In this document: piece by piece, positions 1 through 5,912 of the stretch | How positions within the stretch are numbered: the stretch's first letter is position 1 | Layout: every line of letters begins with the position of its first letter | Source: Pseudomonadota bacterium | GTDB taxonomy: Bacteria; Pseudomonadota; Alphaproteobacteria; Rhizobiales; Xanthobacteraceae | Direction of reading: 5' to 3' | NCBI GenBank assembly: GCA_023432845.1 | Contig: JAEZEY010000244.1 | Coordinates: forward strand, 1 to 9,893 | Length of the DNA stretch: 9,893 nt | The notes under the pieces: generated by a model | Seen by the model: only the letters and a program-made list of their open reading frames with translations | Database searches by the model: none | What the model was told of the DNA's origin: nothing | Program-made: the position numbers and the translations under genes

Positions 1-84
1 CCTCCCCATACCCCCCCCGCGCCCCCGCCCACGCCGGGCCCGCCGGTGTCGAAACGCATGATGGTCGAGGGCCTCGAAACCGGA
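1..84. other. Window edge, no supported gene; small hairpin after the iron-binding-protein gene
   Basis: This stretch lies downstream of the minus-strand iron-binding protein. Bases 1-50 are dominated by C runs. A minus-strand reading frame opens at an ATG at 59-57 and stays open to the edge, but its 19 codons encode a Gly-rich string unlike the start of an ABC permease, and no Shine-Dalgarno precedes it, so I do not call it a gene. Bases 65-77 form a short hairpin (TCGAG/CTCGA, three-base loop) just after the stop codon, without a T tract. In ferric ABC operons a permease gene often follows here, but none can be seen. Confidence 0.4.
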
Positions 85-1101
85 TCAGTTATCGAAACCG
101 ACTTTATCAACTAATGCCGCCGCTGCCTTCTTTTCATTGGCGATCTTGGACAGCGGCAGGGGGTCCGCTTTCAGGGGGCCGAAGGCCGCGATCACCGGGT
201 TGATGGCGATACCGGGCCGCAAGGGGTACTCGTAGTTGACGTCGGCATACATGTGCTGCGCCTTTTCGCCGGCGAGCCATTCGATCAGCTTCAGCGCCTG
301 CGCCTTGTGCGGCGCGTGCTTGGCGAGGATGACGCCGGAGACGTTCACGTGCGTGCCGGCACCCGCGAAGGTCGGCAGGATCACCTTGGTGGCGTCGGCC
401 CACGGCTTCTGCTGCGGGTTCACCTGCATCAGGCCGTAGTAATAGGTGTTGCCGATGCCGAGGTCGCACTTGCCGGCGGCTACGTCGCGCGCGGTTTCAC
501 GATCGCCGCCCGACGGCTTCTGCGCCAGATTGGCCTTCACACCCTTGAGCCATTCCTCGGCCTTGGCTTCGCCGTGATGCGCGATATAGGCCGCGATCAG
601 CGCGTTGTTGTACATGTGCTGGCCGGAGCGGATGCAGATCTTGCCCTTCCACTTCGGGTCGGCGAGCTCTTCATAAGTGAGCGACGTCTGCTGCACGCGC
701 TCCTTCGAGGCGTAGACGACGCGGGCGCGCATGGAGATGGCGTACCAGTGGCCTTCCGGATCGCGGAACTGCGCCGGCACCACCTTGTCGAGTTCGGCCG
801 AGACGATGGGCTGGCTGATGCCGGCCTTCACGGCGGCCTCGAGCCGGCCGATATCGACGGTCAATAGCACGTCGGCGGGGCTGTTCTCGCCTTCGCTCTT
901 GATGCGCTGCTCGAGACCGGAACTGGCCGAGATGACGTTGACCTTGATGCCGGTGTCCTTGGTGAAGGCGTTGAACAAGGGCTGGATCAGCTTGCTTTCG
1001 CGGTAGCTGTAAACGTTGACCTCACCCTGCGCGTGCGCGGGCGAAATGGCGCCGGCGACCAGCACGGCGGCGAGTGAGACGGCATGAAGGGGCTTGAACA
1101 T
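85..1101 (-). CDS. Periplasmic Fe(3+) ABC transporter substrate-binding protein (FbpA/FutA type)
   Basis: A 338-residue exported protein that probably captures ferric iron in the periplasm and delivers it to an ABC permease. The N-terminus is a typical Sec signal: Lys3, a hydrophobic stretch at 8-20, and cleavage likely after Ala-His-Ala at 24. The mature protein begins with the beta strand EVNVYSYRE usual in this family, with a candidate ligand Tyr at 31 or 33. The SMRARVVYASK segment (123-133) and the triple Tyr 220-222 in GNTYYYGLM match the conserved Tyr pair that binds iron in FbpA/FutA proteins. Cys156 and Cys212 could pair. Length is normal. The ATG at 1101 is preceded by GGAGGAT (1106-1112) at good spacing. 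Permease and ATPase genes are not in the window. Metal specificity is inferred from the family; other Fe(III)-complex or related ligands cannot be excluded. Confidence 0.92.
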   Translation of the reverse strand: MFKPLHAVSLAAVLVAGAISPAHAQGEVNVYSYRESKLIQPLFNAFTKDTGIKVNVISASSGLEQRIKSEGENSPADVLLTVDIGRLEAAVKAGISQPIVSAELDKVVPAQFRDPEGHWYAISMRARVVYASKERVQQTSLTYEELADPKWKGKICIRSGQHMYNNALIAAYIAHHGEAKAEEWLKGVKANLAQKPSGGDRETARDVAAGKCDLGIGNTYYYGLMQVNPQQKPWADATKVILPTFAGAGTHVNVSGVILAKHAPHKAQALKLIEWLAGEKAQHMYADVNYEYPLRPGIAINPVIAAFGPLKADPLPLSKIANEKKAAAALVDKVGFDN

Positions 1102-1105
1102 CGAG

Positions 1106-1112
1106 ATCCTCC
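1106..1112 (-). promoter_or_regulatory. Ribosome binding site of the iron-binding-protein gene
   Basis: On the minus strand GGAGGAT ends four bases before the ATG at 1101. It supports this start, which also gives a complete signal peptide. Confidence 0.7.
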
Positions 1113-1157
1113 GAGGGACCCGGCGGCGCCATGAGGGCGGCGGGTCGCAAGTGATCC

Positions 1158-1186
1158 TTTGTGCAGCCCGGACGGGAGACGGTCAA
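1158..1186 (-). promoter_or_regulatory. Possible promoter of the iron-binding-protein gene
   Basis: On the minus strand TTGACC (1186-1181) is followed after 17 bases by CACAAA (1163-1158). The -35 is good and the -10 poor (three of six). It would give a leader of about 50 bases. The AT-rich patch at 1187-1225 just upstream is the other place a promoter could sit. Confidence 0.3.
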
Positions 1187-1212
1187 TGTAAATTCTTTCG
1201 ATAAAACAATAG

Positions 1213-1229
1213 TTTAGAATAATTACAGG
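1213..1229. promoter_or_regulatory. Irr box / iron control element-like site
   Basis: The sequence TTTAGAATAATTACAGG has an intact TTTAGAA half followed, at the right spacing, by a degenerate second half (expected TTCTAAA). It agrees with about 13 of 17 positions of the Irr/ICE palindrome of Rhizobiales, TTTAGAA-N3-TTCTAAA. It sits in the AT-rich part of the region upstream of the iron-binding-protein gene, about 110 bases before its start. Known of the family: Irr binds such sites and controls iron uptake and haem genes. Inferred: that it acts here. Confidence 0.42.
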
Positions 1230-1359
1230 GTAAGGGCCTCCGTTTGGGTGACCGGAAGGACTTGGTCAGGCAGCAAGAACAGAGGCGGTTAGAACCGTTT
1301 GAAAGAACAGTTTTGGGCTGCGACAATCTGTCATGGCGGAGCGGCCGGTCGGCGGTTTC
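1230..1359. other. Intergenic region between DUF1194 gene and iron-gene control region
   Basis: No gene is supported here. A short plus-strand frame crosses it (1244-1504) but has no family signature and runs into the DUF1194 gene antisense. A small palindrome, CGGTTAGAACCG at 1286-1297, is visible. There is no clear Rho-independent terminator for the DUF1194 transcript. Confidence 0.5.
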
Positions 1360-2112
1360 TCAGCGCGCGATGGGTGCGCCTAGGGGCCGCGAGGCGTCGG
1401 CAATTTCGGCAATCATCTTTTTCAGCACGGCGTCGCCGAACGACTCGAAATCCCTGGCTTCCATCACGAAGCTGCCCGGCCCGCCGGTGACATTGTCGCG
1501 GTAGTACTTGGCGAGCCCGCCGGGCGGATGGGTGTGGTCGGGATTCCAAGGCAACGGCTGATCGCTGAGAATGACGAGGCCGTTGATGACGATGCCTTTG
1601 TCGACCGCTTCATCGCGCACCAGACTGACATCGCGGCCGGAATTGTTGGTGCCGTCGCCGGAGACGTCGATGGTCTGCCGCTCCGAGAAGAACGGCGCCT
1701 TGGCGAGTTCGGCCATGGCAAGGTCGATGCCGCCGCTGATCGAGGTGCGGTCGGCGAAGGCGCGGGGCTCTTCGAGCAGCCGGGTGCCGAAGGCATGCGC
1801 CGTCTGCGGACCGTCGATCAGGGTCCAGTCGATCACGACCTTCTGGTTGCCGGCGCCGGACCACTCGATGAACATCACGGCGATGCGGCCATTGCGGCCG
1901 CCTTTGATCGCCTCGAGCACTTTCGGATTGGCGATCGCTGCGGCGTAGCCGTCACGCTGCAGCTTGAACTTGTTGCCGGTCACGCTGCGCGACACGTCGG
2001 CCGCAAGCACCAGCAGCAGATCGACTTTCTCGGCGGCGCGGGCAGGGGGCGCGAGGTTTGCAATCGCGAGCGCAGAGACAAGCAGCATCGCGCAACGGAA
2101 TAGGCGACTCAT
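1360..2112 (-). CDS. Exported DUF1194 (von Willebrand A-like) protein
   Basis: A 250-residue protein of the DUF1194 family, which has a von Willebrand factor A fold. A Sec signal covers about residues 1-26, ending Ala-Arg-Ala, so it should act in the periplasm. The metal-ion-dependent adhesion site is complete: DVSRS at 39-43, Thr123 in RTSISGG, and Asp153 in SGDGTNN. This suggests a metal-dependent protein-binding role; the partner is unknown. I chose the start at 2112 rather than an in-frame ATG at 2226 because the longer form puts 38 basic, Pro-rich residues before the signal peptide and overlaps the end of the kinase gene, while the 2112 ATG has GGAGAGG five bases upstream. It lies 61 bp behind the kinase gene on the same strand and is probably co-transcribed with it. 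The family call is firm; a physiological function is not known to me. Confidence 0.88.
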   Translation of the reverse strand: MSRLFRCAMLLVSALAIANLAPPARAAEKVDLLLVLAADVSRSVTGNKFKLQRDGYAAAIANPKVLEAIKGGRNGRIAVMFIEWSGAGNQKVVIDWTLIDGPQTAHAFGTRLLEEPRAFADRTSISGGIDLAMAELAKAPFFSERQTIDVSGDGTNNSGRDVSLVRDEAVDKGIVINGLVILSDQPLPWNPDHTHPPGGLAKYYRDNVTGGPGSFVMEARDFESFGDAVLKKMIAEIADASRPLGAPIAR

Positions 2113-2117
2113 GGACA

Positions 2118-2124
2118 CCTCTCC
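2118..2124 (-). promoter_or_regulatory. Start-deciding ribosome binding site of the DUF1194 gene
   Basis: On the minus strand GGAGAGG ends five bases before the ATG at 2112, selecting this start over the in-frame ATG at 2226. Confidence 0.65.
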
Positions 2125-2145
2125 CCGTCGCCTGGAGGGCGGCGG
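2125..2145 (-). other. Hairpin between the kinase and DUF1194 genes
   Basis: The arms CCGTCGCC (2125-2132) and GGCGGCGG (2138-2145) pair over eight positions with one mismatch around a five-base loop. No T tract follows, so it is not a standard terminator. It sits one base from the Shine-Dalgarno of the DUF1194 gene and could tune translation or protect an mRNA end; that role is inference. Confidence 0.4.
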
Positions 2146-2173
2146 ACCGAAAGGCAAGCTTATCAGGCGATTT

Positions 2174-5035
2174 TTATTCCGCCAGCACGCGGGTCGCGGG
2201 GAAGGCGACCTCGACCAGAGTTCCATCTTCGGGCCGGCTGGTAATGCGGAACCGGGCGTGATTGGCCTCCGCCAGCGCCTTGGTGATGGGCAGGCCCAGG
2301 CCGGTGCCGCTTGTGCCCCAGCGCGAGGTGGTGGCGAGCTGACGGAACGGTTCCAGCGCCATCTGCAGTTCCTGCTCGCTCATGCCGGCGCCGGTGTCGC
2401 GAACGCGCAGGCTCGCTTCATTGTCATCATTGACCGTCGTCGAGACGATCACCTGACCGCCGGCACCGGTAAACTTGATCGAATTCGACAGGATGTTGAG
2501 CGCGATCTGCCGCACCGAGCGCGCGTCCGCCACGATCGGCGGCAGGTTCGGCGCCAGCGAGGTGCGGATGATGACGCGCTGGCGGTTGGCTTCCTGCTGC
2601 AGCATCGCCACGCATTCCTGCACGATGTCGTTGAGGCTGACGCTGACGAAAGTGAGGTCGAGCTTGCCGGCCTCGATTTTCGACAGATCGAGCAGGTCGT
2701 TGAGCAGCGAAATGACATGGCCGCCGGCGGCGTGAATGTCCTTGAGGTATTCCTTGTATCGCTCGTTGCCGATGGCGCCGAAGCGCTCGTCCATCATCAC
2801 TTCCGAGAAGCCGAGGATGGCGCTGAGCGGCGTGCGGATCTCGTGGCTGATCTTGGCAAGGAATTCCGATTTGGTGGTCGAGGCGCGCTCGGCCTCGCGC
2901 CGCGCATTGATGAGGTCTTCCTCGGTGCGCTTCCAGGCGGTGAGGTCGCGCAGCACGGCGCAGTACTTGTCGCCATCCTCGATGCGGCCGATGGTGACAT
3001 AGAGCGGCACCAGCCCGCCGCGCTTGAAGCGGCCGATCGCCTCGCGGCCGGCATCCGGCATGGCGCCTCGGTCGCCGGAAACACGGTCGAGATAATCGAC
3101 CATGGTGCGGCGGCTTTCCGGCGCGAACAGATCATCGATCGATAGCTCGGTGAAGTCGGCGGCGTCATAGCCGAACAGCGCCTGCGCGCTGCGGTTCGCG
3201 GTGAGTACGCGGCCGGCGCGGTTGAGCAGCAGCACGCCGTCGGTCGCGGTGTCGAGCACGGCGCGCAATTCGTTGGCTTCGGATTCGAGACGGCGCAGCG
3301 ACGCCTCGTTCGGCTTGCTCTCCGCGTCGCCGGTCTGGATCATCAGCACCAGCGCCGGCTCCTGACCCCACGGCACGCTGAACAGGCGGCCCTTCACCGA
3401 CTTCTGCTGACCGTTGACGGTGGCGATGTTGAGCGACTTGTTGGCCGAATTGGCGCCATTGCCTTGGTCGTCGCCGCCGGTCGGTTCGATGAACAGGCTG
3501 TCGAGACCGCCGGCTTCGTTGAGCGTGGCGAGGCTGTCGTAGCCGGTCCAGTCGAGGAAGGCGCGGTTTGCGTAGAGCAGGTTGTTGAGGCGATAAACCA
3601 GAATGCCGAGCGGCAGCCGCTCGAGAATGGCGCGGCTGTCATCGCTCGCCGACACGCGCGGCGCCGGCGGCTCCGGCTGCGGCACGACAAGCGGTTCGGA
3701 GCCGAAGTCTGGCGCTTCATCCGTGGGCTGCGGAGATTTTGCGCCGCCACCCTTGAGCCGCGCATTGAGTTCGCGCGCCAGTTCCTCGAAATTGCTGTGC
3801 TCATTCGGCGTGAGCGAAGGCTTGTCCGTCGCGAGTTCCGGCTCCGCGACCGGAGCGATCGGTGGCGCGGGCGGCTGCGGCTCGGGCGTTGCCGGACGGA
3901 AGGCGAGCACCTTGGCGGGCGCCGGTTCGGCCGGTTTCGGCGGCGGGACGGCGGCGACCGCATCGATGTCGCGCAAGCCGGCGCGGCAGATGCCAAAGCC
4001 GCGGAAGCCGGTGAAACGGCGCTCGCGGTCGAAAGTCGGCAGGCCCGACATCTCGATGGCGACGCGCTCATCCGAGCCGTCCATCGGCCACTCGACGACA
4101 ATGCCGCTCCAGGTTTCGCGCGCCGCCAATGCGCGCGCGACGCGGCCGTCGGTGTCGATGTTCAAGGTTTGCGCGATGTCGGGCCACGAGCGCAGCAGCA
4201 CGGATGCCGTTTCCGGCCCGAGCAGGCGCGCGAAGTTCTCCATGCCTTGCGTGAAATGCGTCGCCGCATCCATCTGCCAGACGAAACGATAGGCCTGCGG
4301 CCGCGGCGCGTCCGGCGCGGGCTTCAGCTTCGTCGGCGTCATCTCCACGACGTCGTGTGGTGCCGGCGGCTGCAGCACGGGCTTGGGCTCGGTGAACTGC
4401 AACAGCAGGGCGACGGTCTGTCCGGCGCCGAGTTTGCGCATGATCGCATAGCCGAACGCGAAGTCGCCTTCGGCTCGGCCGTTGCGGGTGGCTTCGCGCG
4501 CCAGCTTGTCGAGGCCGAGCGCGGCGATGTCGCGCTTGTCGCCGAGGCGCTGGCGCGCCGGCGCGTTGGCGCTGATCAATTCGCCGTCCGCCGAAAACAC
4601 CGCGGCGGGTCTGTCGACATCGGCGACGAGGCGATGCGCTCGTTCCGGCAGGCTCAAATCCCGCGCCACGCGTTCGGTCGAAACGACGAGGATGGCGGCC
4701 GCATGATCGGGCAGCGTGACGCGCGCGCAGAAGCAGGTGAGCGCGCTGCCCAGCGGCGCGCCGAAACCGCGCAGCCGCTCGAGGCGCTTGGTGCCGCCGC
4801 CCGGCAGCGTGCCAGCAAGGCGTTTGATCTGCGTCGCCACCGGATGACCGGAGTCGAATCGCCGCTGCGCGAGGTCCGCCGATGAGGCGGCGTCGAAGAT
4901 CGCGGCGGCCGGCGCGTTGGCCCAGAGCACGCTGGTACCATCCTCCCGCCAGAGCCACACGGGCACGGGAGCGAGGGCATAATCGGCCAGACGAGGGTCG
5001 TCGAGCCAGAGGTGTTGGTCGTTGGTCCCGCTCAT
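2174..5035 (-). CDS. Soluble multi-PAS sensor histidine kinase, PdhS/PleC/DivJ type
   Basis: A 953-residue kinase with no membrane segment or signal peptide, so probably cytoplasmic. In order: PAS-like segments at about 13-75, 135-195 and 246-350 (beginning YRFVWQMDA), a Pro/Ala-rich linker at 360-400 and again at 440-460, PAS at about 467-570 and 585-700, a short coiled stretch, then HisKA and ATPase domains. The phosphoacceptor is His731 in KISHEIRTPL. Asn847/Asn851 (N box), DTGAGM 880-885 (G1) and GTSGTGLGLP 907-916 (G2) are intact, so it should be active. The segment after the His (FGAIGNERYKEYLKDIHAAGGH) resembles kinases that act on DivK; PdhS of Brucella is likewise large and soluble. 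Thus a role in the DivK-CtrA cell-cycle phosphorelay is likely but inferred. No response regulator is adjacent. The start at 5035 has only a weak Shine-Dalgarno, but the frame fits a PAS N-terminus. Confidence 0.9.
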   Translation of the reverse strand: MSGTNDQHLWLDDPRLADYALAPVPVWLWREDGTSVLWANAPAAAIFDAASSADLAQRRFDSGHPVATQIKRLAGTLPGGGTKRLERLRGFGAPLGSALTCFCARVTLPDHAAAILVVSTERVARDLSLPERAHRLVADVDRPAAVFSADGELISANAPARQRLGDKRDIAALGLDKLAREATRNGRAEGDFAFGYAIMRKLGAGQTVALLLQFTEPKPVLQPPAPHDVVEMTPTKLKPAPDAPRPQAYRFVWQMDAATHFTQGMENFARLLGPETASVLLRSWPDIAQTLNIDTDGRVARALAARETWSGIVVEWPMDGSDERVAIEMSGLPTFDRERRFTGFRGFGICRAGLRDIDAVAAVPPPKPAEPAPAKVLAFRPATPEPQPPAPPIAPVAEPELATDKPSLTPNEHSNFEELARELNARLKGGGAKSPQPTDEAPDFGSEPLVVPQPEPPAPRVSASDDSRAILERLPLGILVYRLNNLLYANRAFLDWTGYDSLATLNEAGGLDSLFIEPTGGDDQGNGANSANKSLNIATVNGQQKSVKGRLFSVPWGQEPALVLMIQTGDAESKPNEASLRRLESEANELRAVLDTATDGVLLLNRAGRVLTANRSAQALFGYDAADFTELSIDDLFAPESRRTMVDYLDRVSGDRGAMPDAGREAIGRFKRGGLVPLYVTIGRIEDGDKYCAVLRDLTAWKRTEEDLINARREAERASTTKSEFLAKISHEIRTPLSAILGFSEVMMDERFGAIGNERYKEYLKDIHAAGGHVISLLNDLLDLSKIEAGKLDLTFVSVSLNDIVQECVAMLQQEANRQRVIIRTSLAPNLPPIVADARSVRQIALNILSNSIKFTGAGGQVIVSTTVNDDNEASLRVRDTGAGMSEQELQMALEPFRQLATTSRWGTSGTGLGLPITKALAEANHARFRITSRPEDGTLVEVAFPATRVLAE

Positions 5036-5067
5036 TTACGCGCCGCACTGAGCCGCAACTGTTACGG

Positions 5068-5082
5068 CTAACAAAGCATTAA
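5068..5082 (-). promoter_or_regulatory. CtrA-like binding site upstream of the kinase gene
   Basis: On the minus strand TTAATGCTTTGTTAG matches the CtrA consensus TTAA-N7-TTAA at seven of eight fixed positions with the exact spacing. It lies 32 bases before the kinase start and overlaps the proposed -10 element, a placement that would favour repression. CtrA control of cell-cycle kinases is known in alphaproteobacteria; binding here is inferred. Confidence 0.45.
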
Positions 5083-5107
5083 TAGGCGCGGGGCCACCGG
5101 CCGTCCA
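5079..5107 (-). promoter_or_regulatory. Possible promoter of the kinase-DUF1194 transcript
   Basis: On the minus strand TGGACG (5107-5102) and TATTAA (5084-5079) are separated by 17 bases, each matching the sigma-70 consensus at four of six positions. The start of transcription would lie near 5072, giving a leader under 40 bases. Confidence 0.35.
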
Positions 5108-5215
5108 CGATCCGGGCCCTATCGCCCTCGGTCATAGGACGGTAACCTTAACTGGGACAATTGGCGGCATCGGGAGCCGGGGCGGGCCGTCATACATCCG
5201 CTCGAACGGGCTGGC

Positions 5216-5221
5216 TATAAG
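5216..5221 (+). promoter_or_regulatory. Possible -10 element for phasin 1
   Basis: TATAAG lies 46 bases before the phasin-1 start and is the best -10 candidate in the divergent region 5036-5266. No good -35 is seen 16-18 bases upstream, so an activator or another sigma factor may be needed. No copy of the TTGCATTGCAA motif seen before phasin 2 is present here. Confidence 0.3.
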
Positions 5222-5252
5222 TGAGCCCGATCAGGTTCGGTTCGGCAATTTC

Positions 5253-5260
5253 GGAAGGAG
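5253..5260 (+). promoter_or_regulatory. Ribosome binding site of phasin 1
   Basis: GGAAGGAG ends six bases before the ATG at 5267. It is a strong Shine-Dalgarno and fits a highly translated structural protein. Confidence 0.75.
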
Positions 5261-5266
5261 CTGACT

Positions 5267-5626
5267 ATGGCGCAGGATCCAAAGTTCGAAATCCCCGCTG
5301 AGATGCGCGAATTCGCGGAGAAGAGCGTCGAGCAGGCCAAGCAGGCTTTCGATAGTTTCATCGCCGCCAGCAAACATGCCGTCGGCACGGCCGAGACGCA
5401 GGCCAAGACCCTGCAGACCAGCGTCCGCGAGGCCGGCCAGCTCGCCATGACCTTCGCCGAACGCAATCTCACCAACTCATTCGATTTCGCCCAGCGCCTG
5501 CTGCGGGCCAAGGATCCCAAGGAAGTGACCGAGCTGCAGGTCGATTACATCAAGGCGCAGATCGCGGCGCTCTCGGAACAGGCCAAGGCGCTTTCGGAGC
5601 ACGCCAGCAAGATGACGCCGAAGTAG
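5267..5626 (+). CDS. Phasin family protein (phasin 1)
   Basis: A 119-residue protein of the phasin family: small amphipathic proteins that coat polyhydroxyalkanoate granules and control their number and size. Nearly the whole chain is predicted helical. It opens with PKFEIPAEMREFAEKSVEQA, the conserved phasin start, followed by helices rich in Ala, Gln and Glu and the segment ELQVDYIKAQIAALSEQAKAL near residues 88-108. There is no signal peptide, as expected for a granule protein. The ATG at 5267 is preceded by GGAAGGAG (5253-5260) at six bases, which settles the start. It is divergent from the kinase gene and lies 286 bp ahead of a second phasin that shares the FREFAEK-type opening. No clear terminator follows; only a short GCGCC/GGCGC hairpin at 5632-5647 is seen. 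Some phasin-family proteins act outside PHB granules, so granule binding is inferred. Confidence 0.9.
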   Translation: MAQDPKFEIPAEMREFAEKSVEQAKQAFDSFIAASKHAVGTAETQAKTLQTSVREAGQLAMTFAERNLTNSFDFAQRLLRAKDPKEVTELQVDYIKAQIAALSEQAKALSEHASKMTPK

Positions 5627-5742
5627 ACGCTGCGCCGGACGCGGCGCCAAGGGCCGGGCCACCGGACAACACCAGCTCCGGGGGGAATACTGAATGCTTG
5701 CAGTGGCTTAGGCGGGTCAAAGCGGGCCCACGCGATTTTATG

Positions 5743-5774
5743 TTGCATTGCAATATTTTTCTGTTGCAATGCAC
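5743..5774. promoter_or_regulatory. Paired PhaR-like operators before phasin 2
   Basis: TTGCATTGCAA (5743-5753) and TTGCAATGCAC (5764-5774) are near-identical copies in opposite orientation whose starts are 21 bases apart, that is two helical turns. Each contains TGC-N-GCA type dyad symmetry. PhaR, the repressor of phasin and PHB genes in alphaproteobacteria, is known to bind TGC/GCA-rich dyads. The second copy covers the proposed -35 element, fitting repression. A weaker TGCTTGCA stands at 5695-5702. Assignment to PhaR is inference from motif and gene context. Confidence 0.6.
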
Positions 5775-5791
5775 TCGGCTTGGCCTATATT
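5764..5791 (+). promoter_or_regulatory. Sigma-70-like promoter of phasin 2
   Basis: TTGCAA (5764-5769) and TATATT (5786-5791) are separated by 16 bases in an AT-rich patch of otherwise GC-rich sequence. Transcription should begin near 5798, leaving a leader of about 115 bases before the phasin-2 start. This also excludes the in-frame ATG at 5748 as a real start, since it lies upstream of the promoter. Confidence 0.55.
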
Positions 5792-5857
5792 TGTTTTAGT
5801 AGTTTCCGCCGCCGTCGTGCGCGCGGGTGAATGTAAGGCGCAGGCCGCATTGAGCCA

Positions 5858-5894
5858 GAGGACGGCCGCCCAGCGCCGCCGGAAAAACGTCCTC
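5858..5894 (+). other. Stem-loop in the phasin-2 leader
   Basis: GAGGACG (5858-5864) pairs perfectly with CGTCCTC (5888-5894) across a 23-base GC-rich loop. The stem ends three bases before the Shine-Dalgarno AAAAGGA (5898-5904). It could stabilise the mRNA or modulate translation; no known riboswitch is recognised. Confidence 0.4.
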
Positions 5895-5897
5895 GCC

Positions 5898-5904
5898 AAA
5901 AGGA
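5898..5904 (+). promoter_or_regulatory. Start-deciding ribosome binding site of phasin 2
   Basis: AAAAGGA ends eight bases before the ATG at 5913. It overlaps the alternative in-frame ATG at 5904 and so cannot serve that one, which favours 5913. Confidence 0.65.
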
Positions 5905-5912
5905 TGACGATC

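Noticed and set aside
1..59. Start of an ABC permease gene on the minus strand
   Set aside because: The frame is open but only 19 codons long, Gly-rich because of homopolymer runs, lacks a ribosome binding site and does not resemble a permease N-terminus.
1244..1504. Small plus-strand gene of 86 codons
   Set aside because: No Shine-Dalgarno or family signature, and over half of it is antisense to the DUF1194 coding region.
2113..2226. Longer DUF1194 protein starting at 2226
   Set aside because: The extension overlaps the kinase 3' end, is Pro/Arg-rich, and would bury the signal peptide; the ATG at 2112 has a good Shine-Dalgarno.
1964..3145. A 393-codon plus-strand open frame across the DUF1194 and kinase genes
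   Set aside because: It overlaps two well-supported minus-strand genes and their spacer and encodes no recognisable domain.
3464..4885. A 473-codon plus-strand open frame opposite the histidine kinase
   Set aside because: It is antisense to a kinase with intact domains, is extremely rich in Arg, Ala and Gly as expected of a GC-driven shadow frame, and shows no family motif.
5748..5912. Longer form of phasin 2 starting at 5748 with a seemingly hydrophobic N-terminus
   Set aside because: The promoter elements at 5764-5791 lie inside this extension, no Shine-Dalgarno precedes it, and phasins are cytoplasmic without signal peptides.
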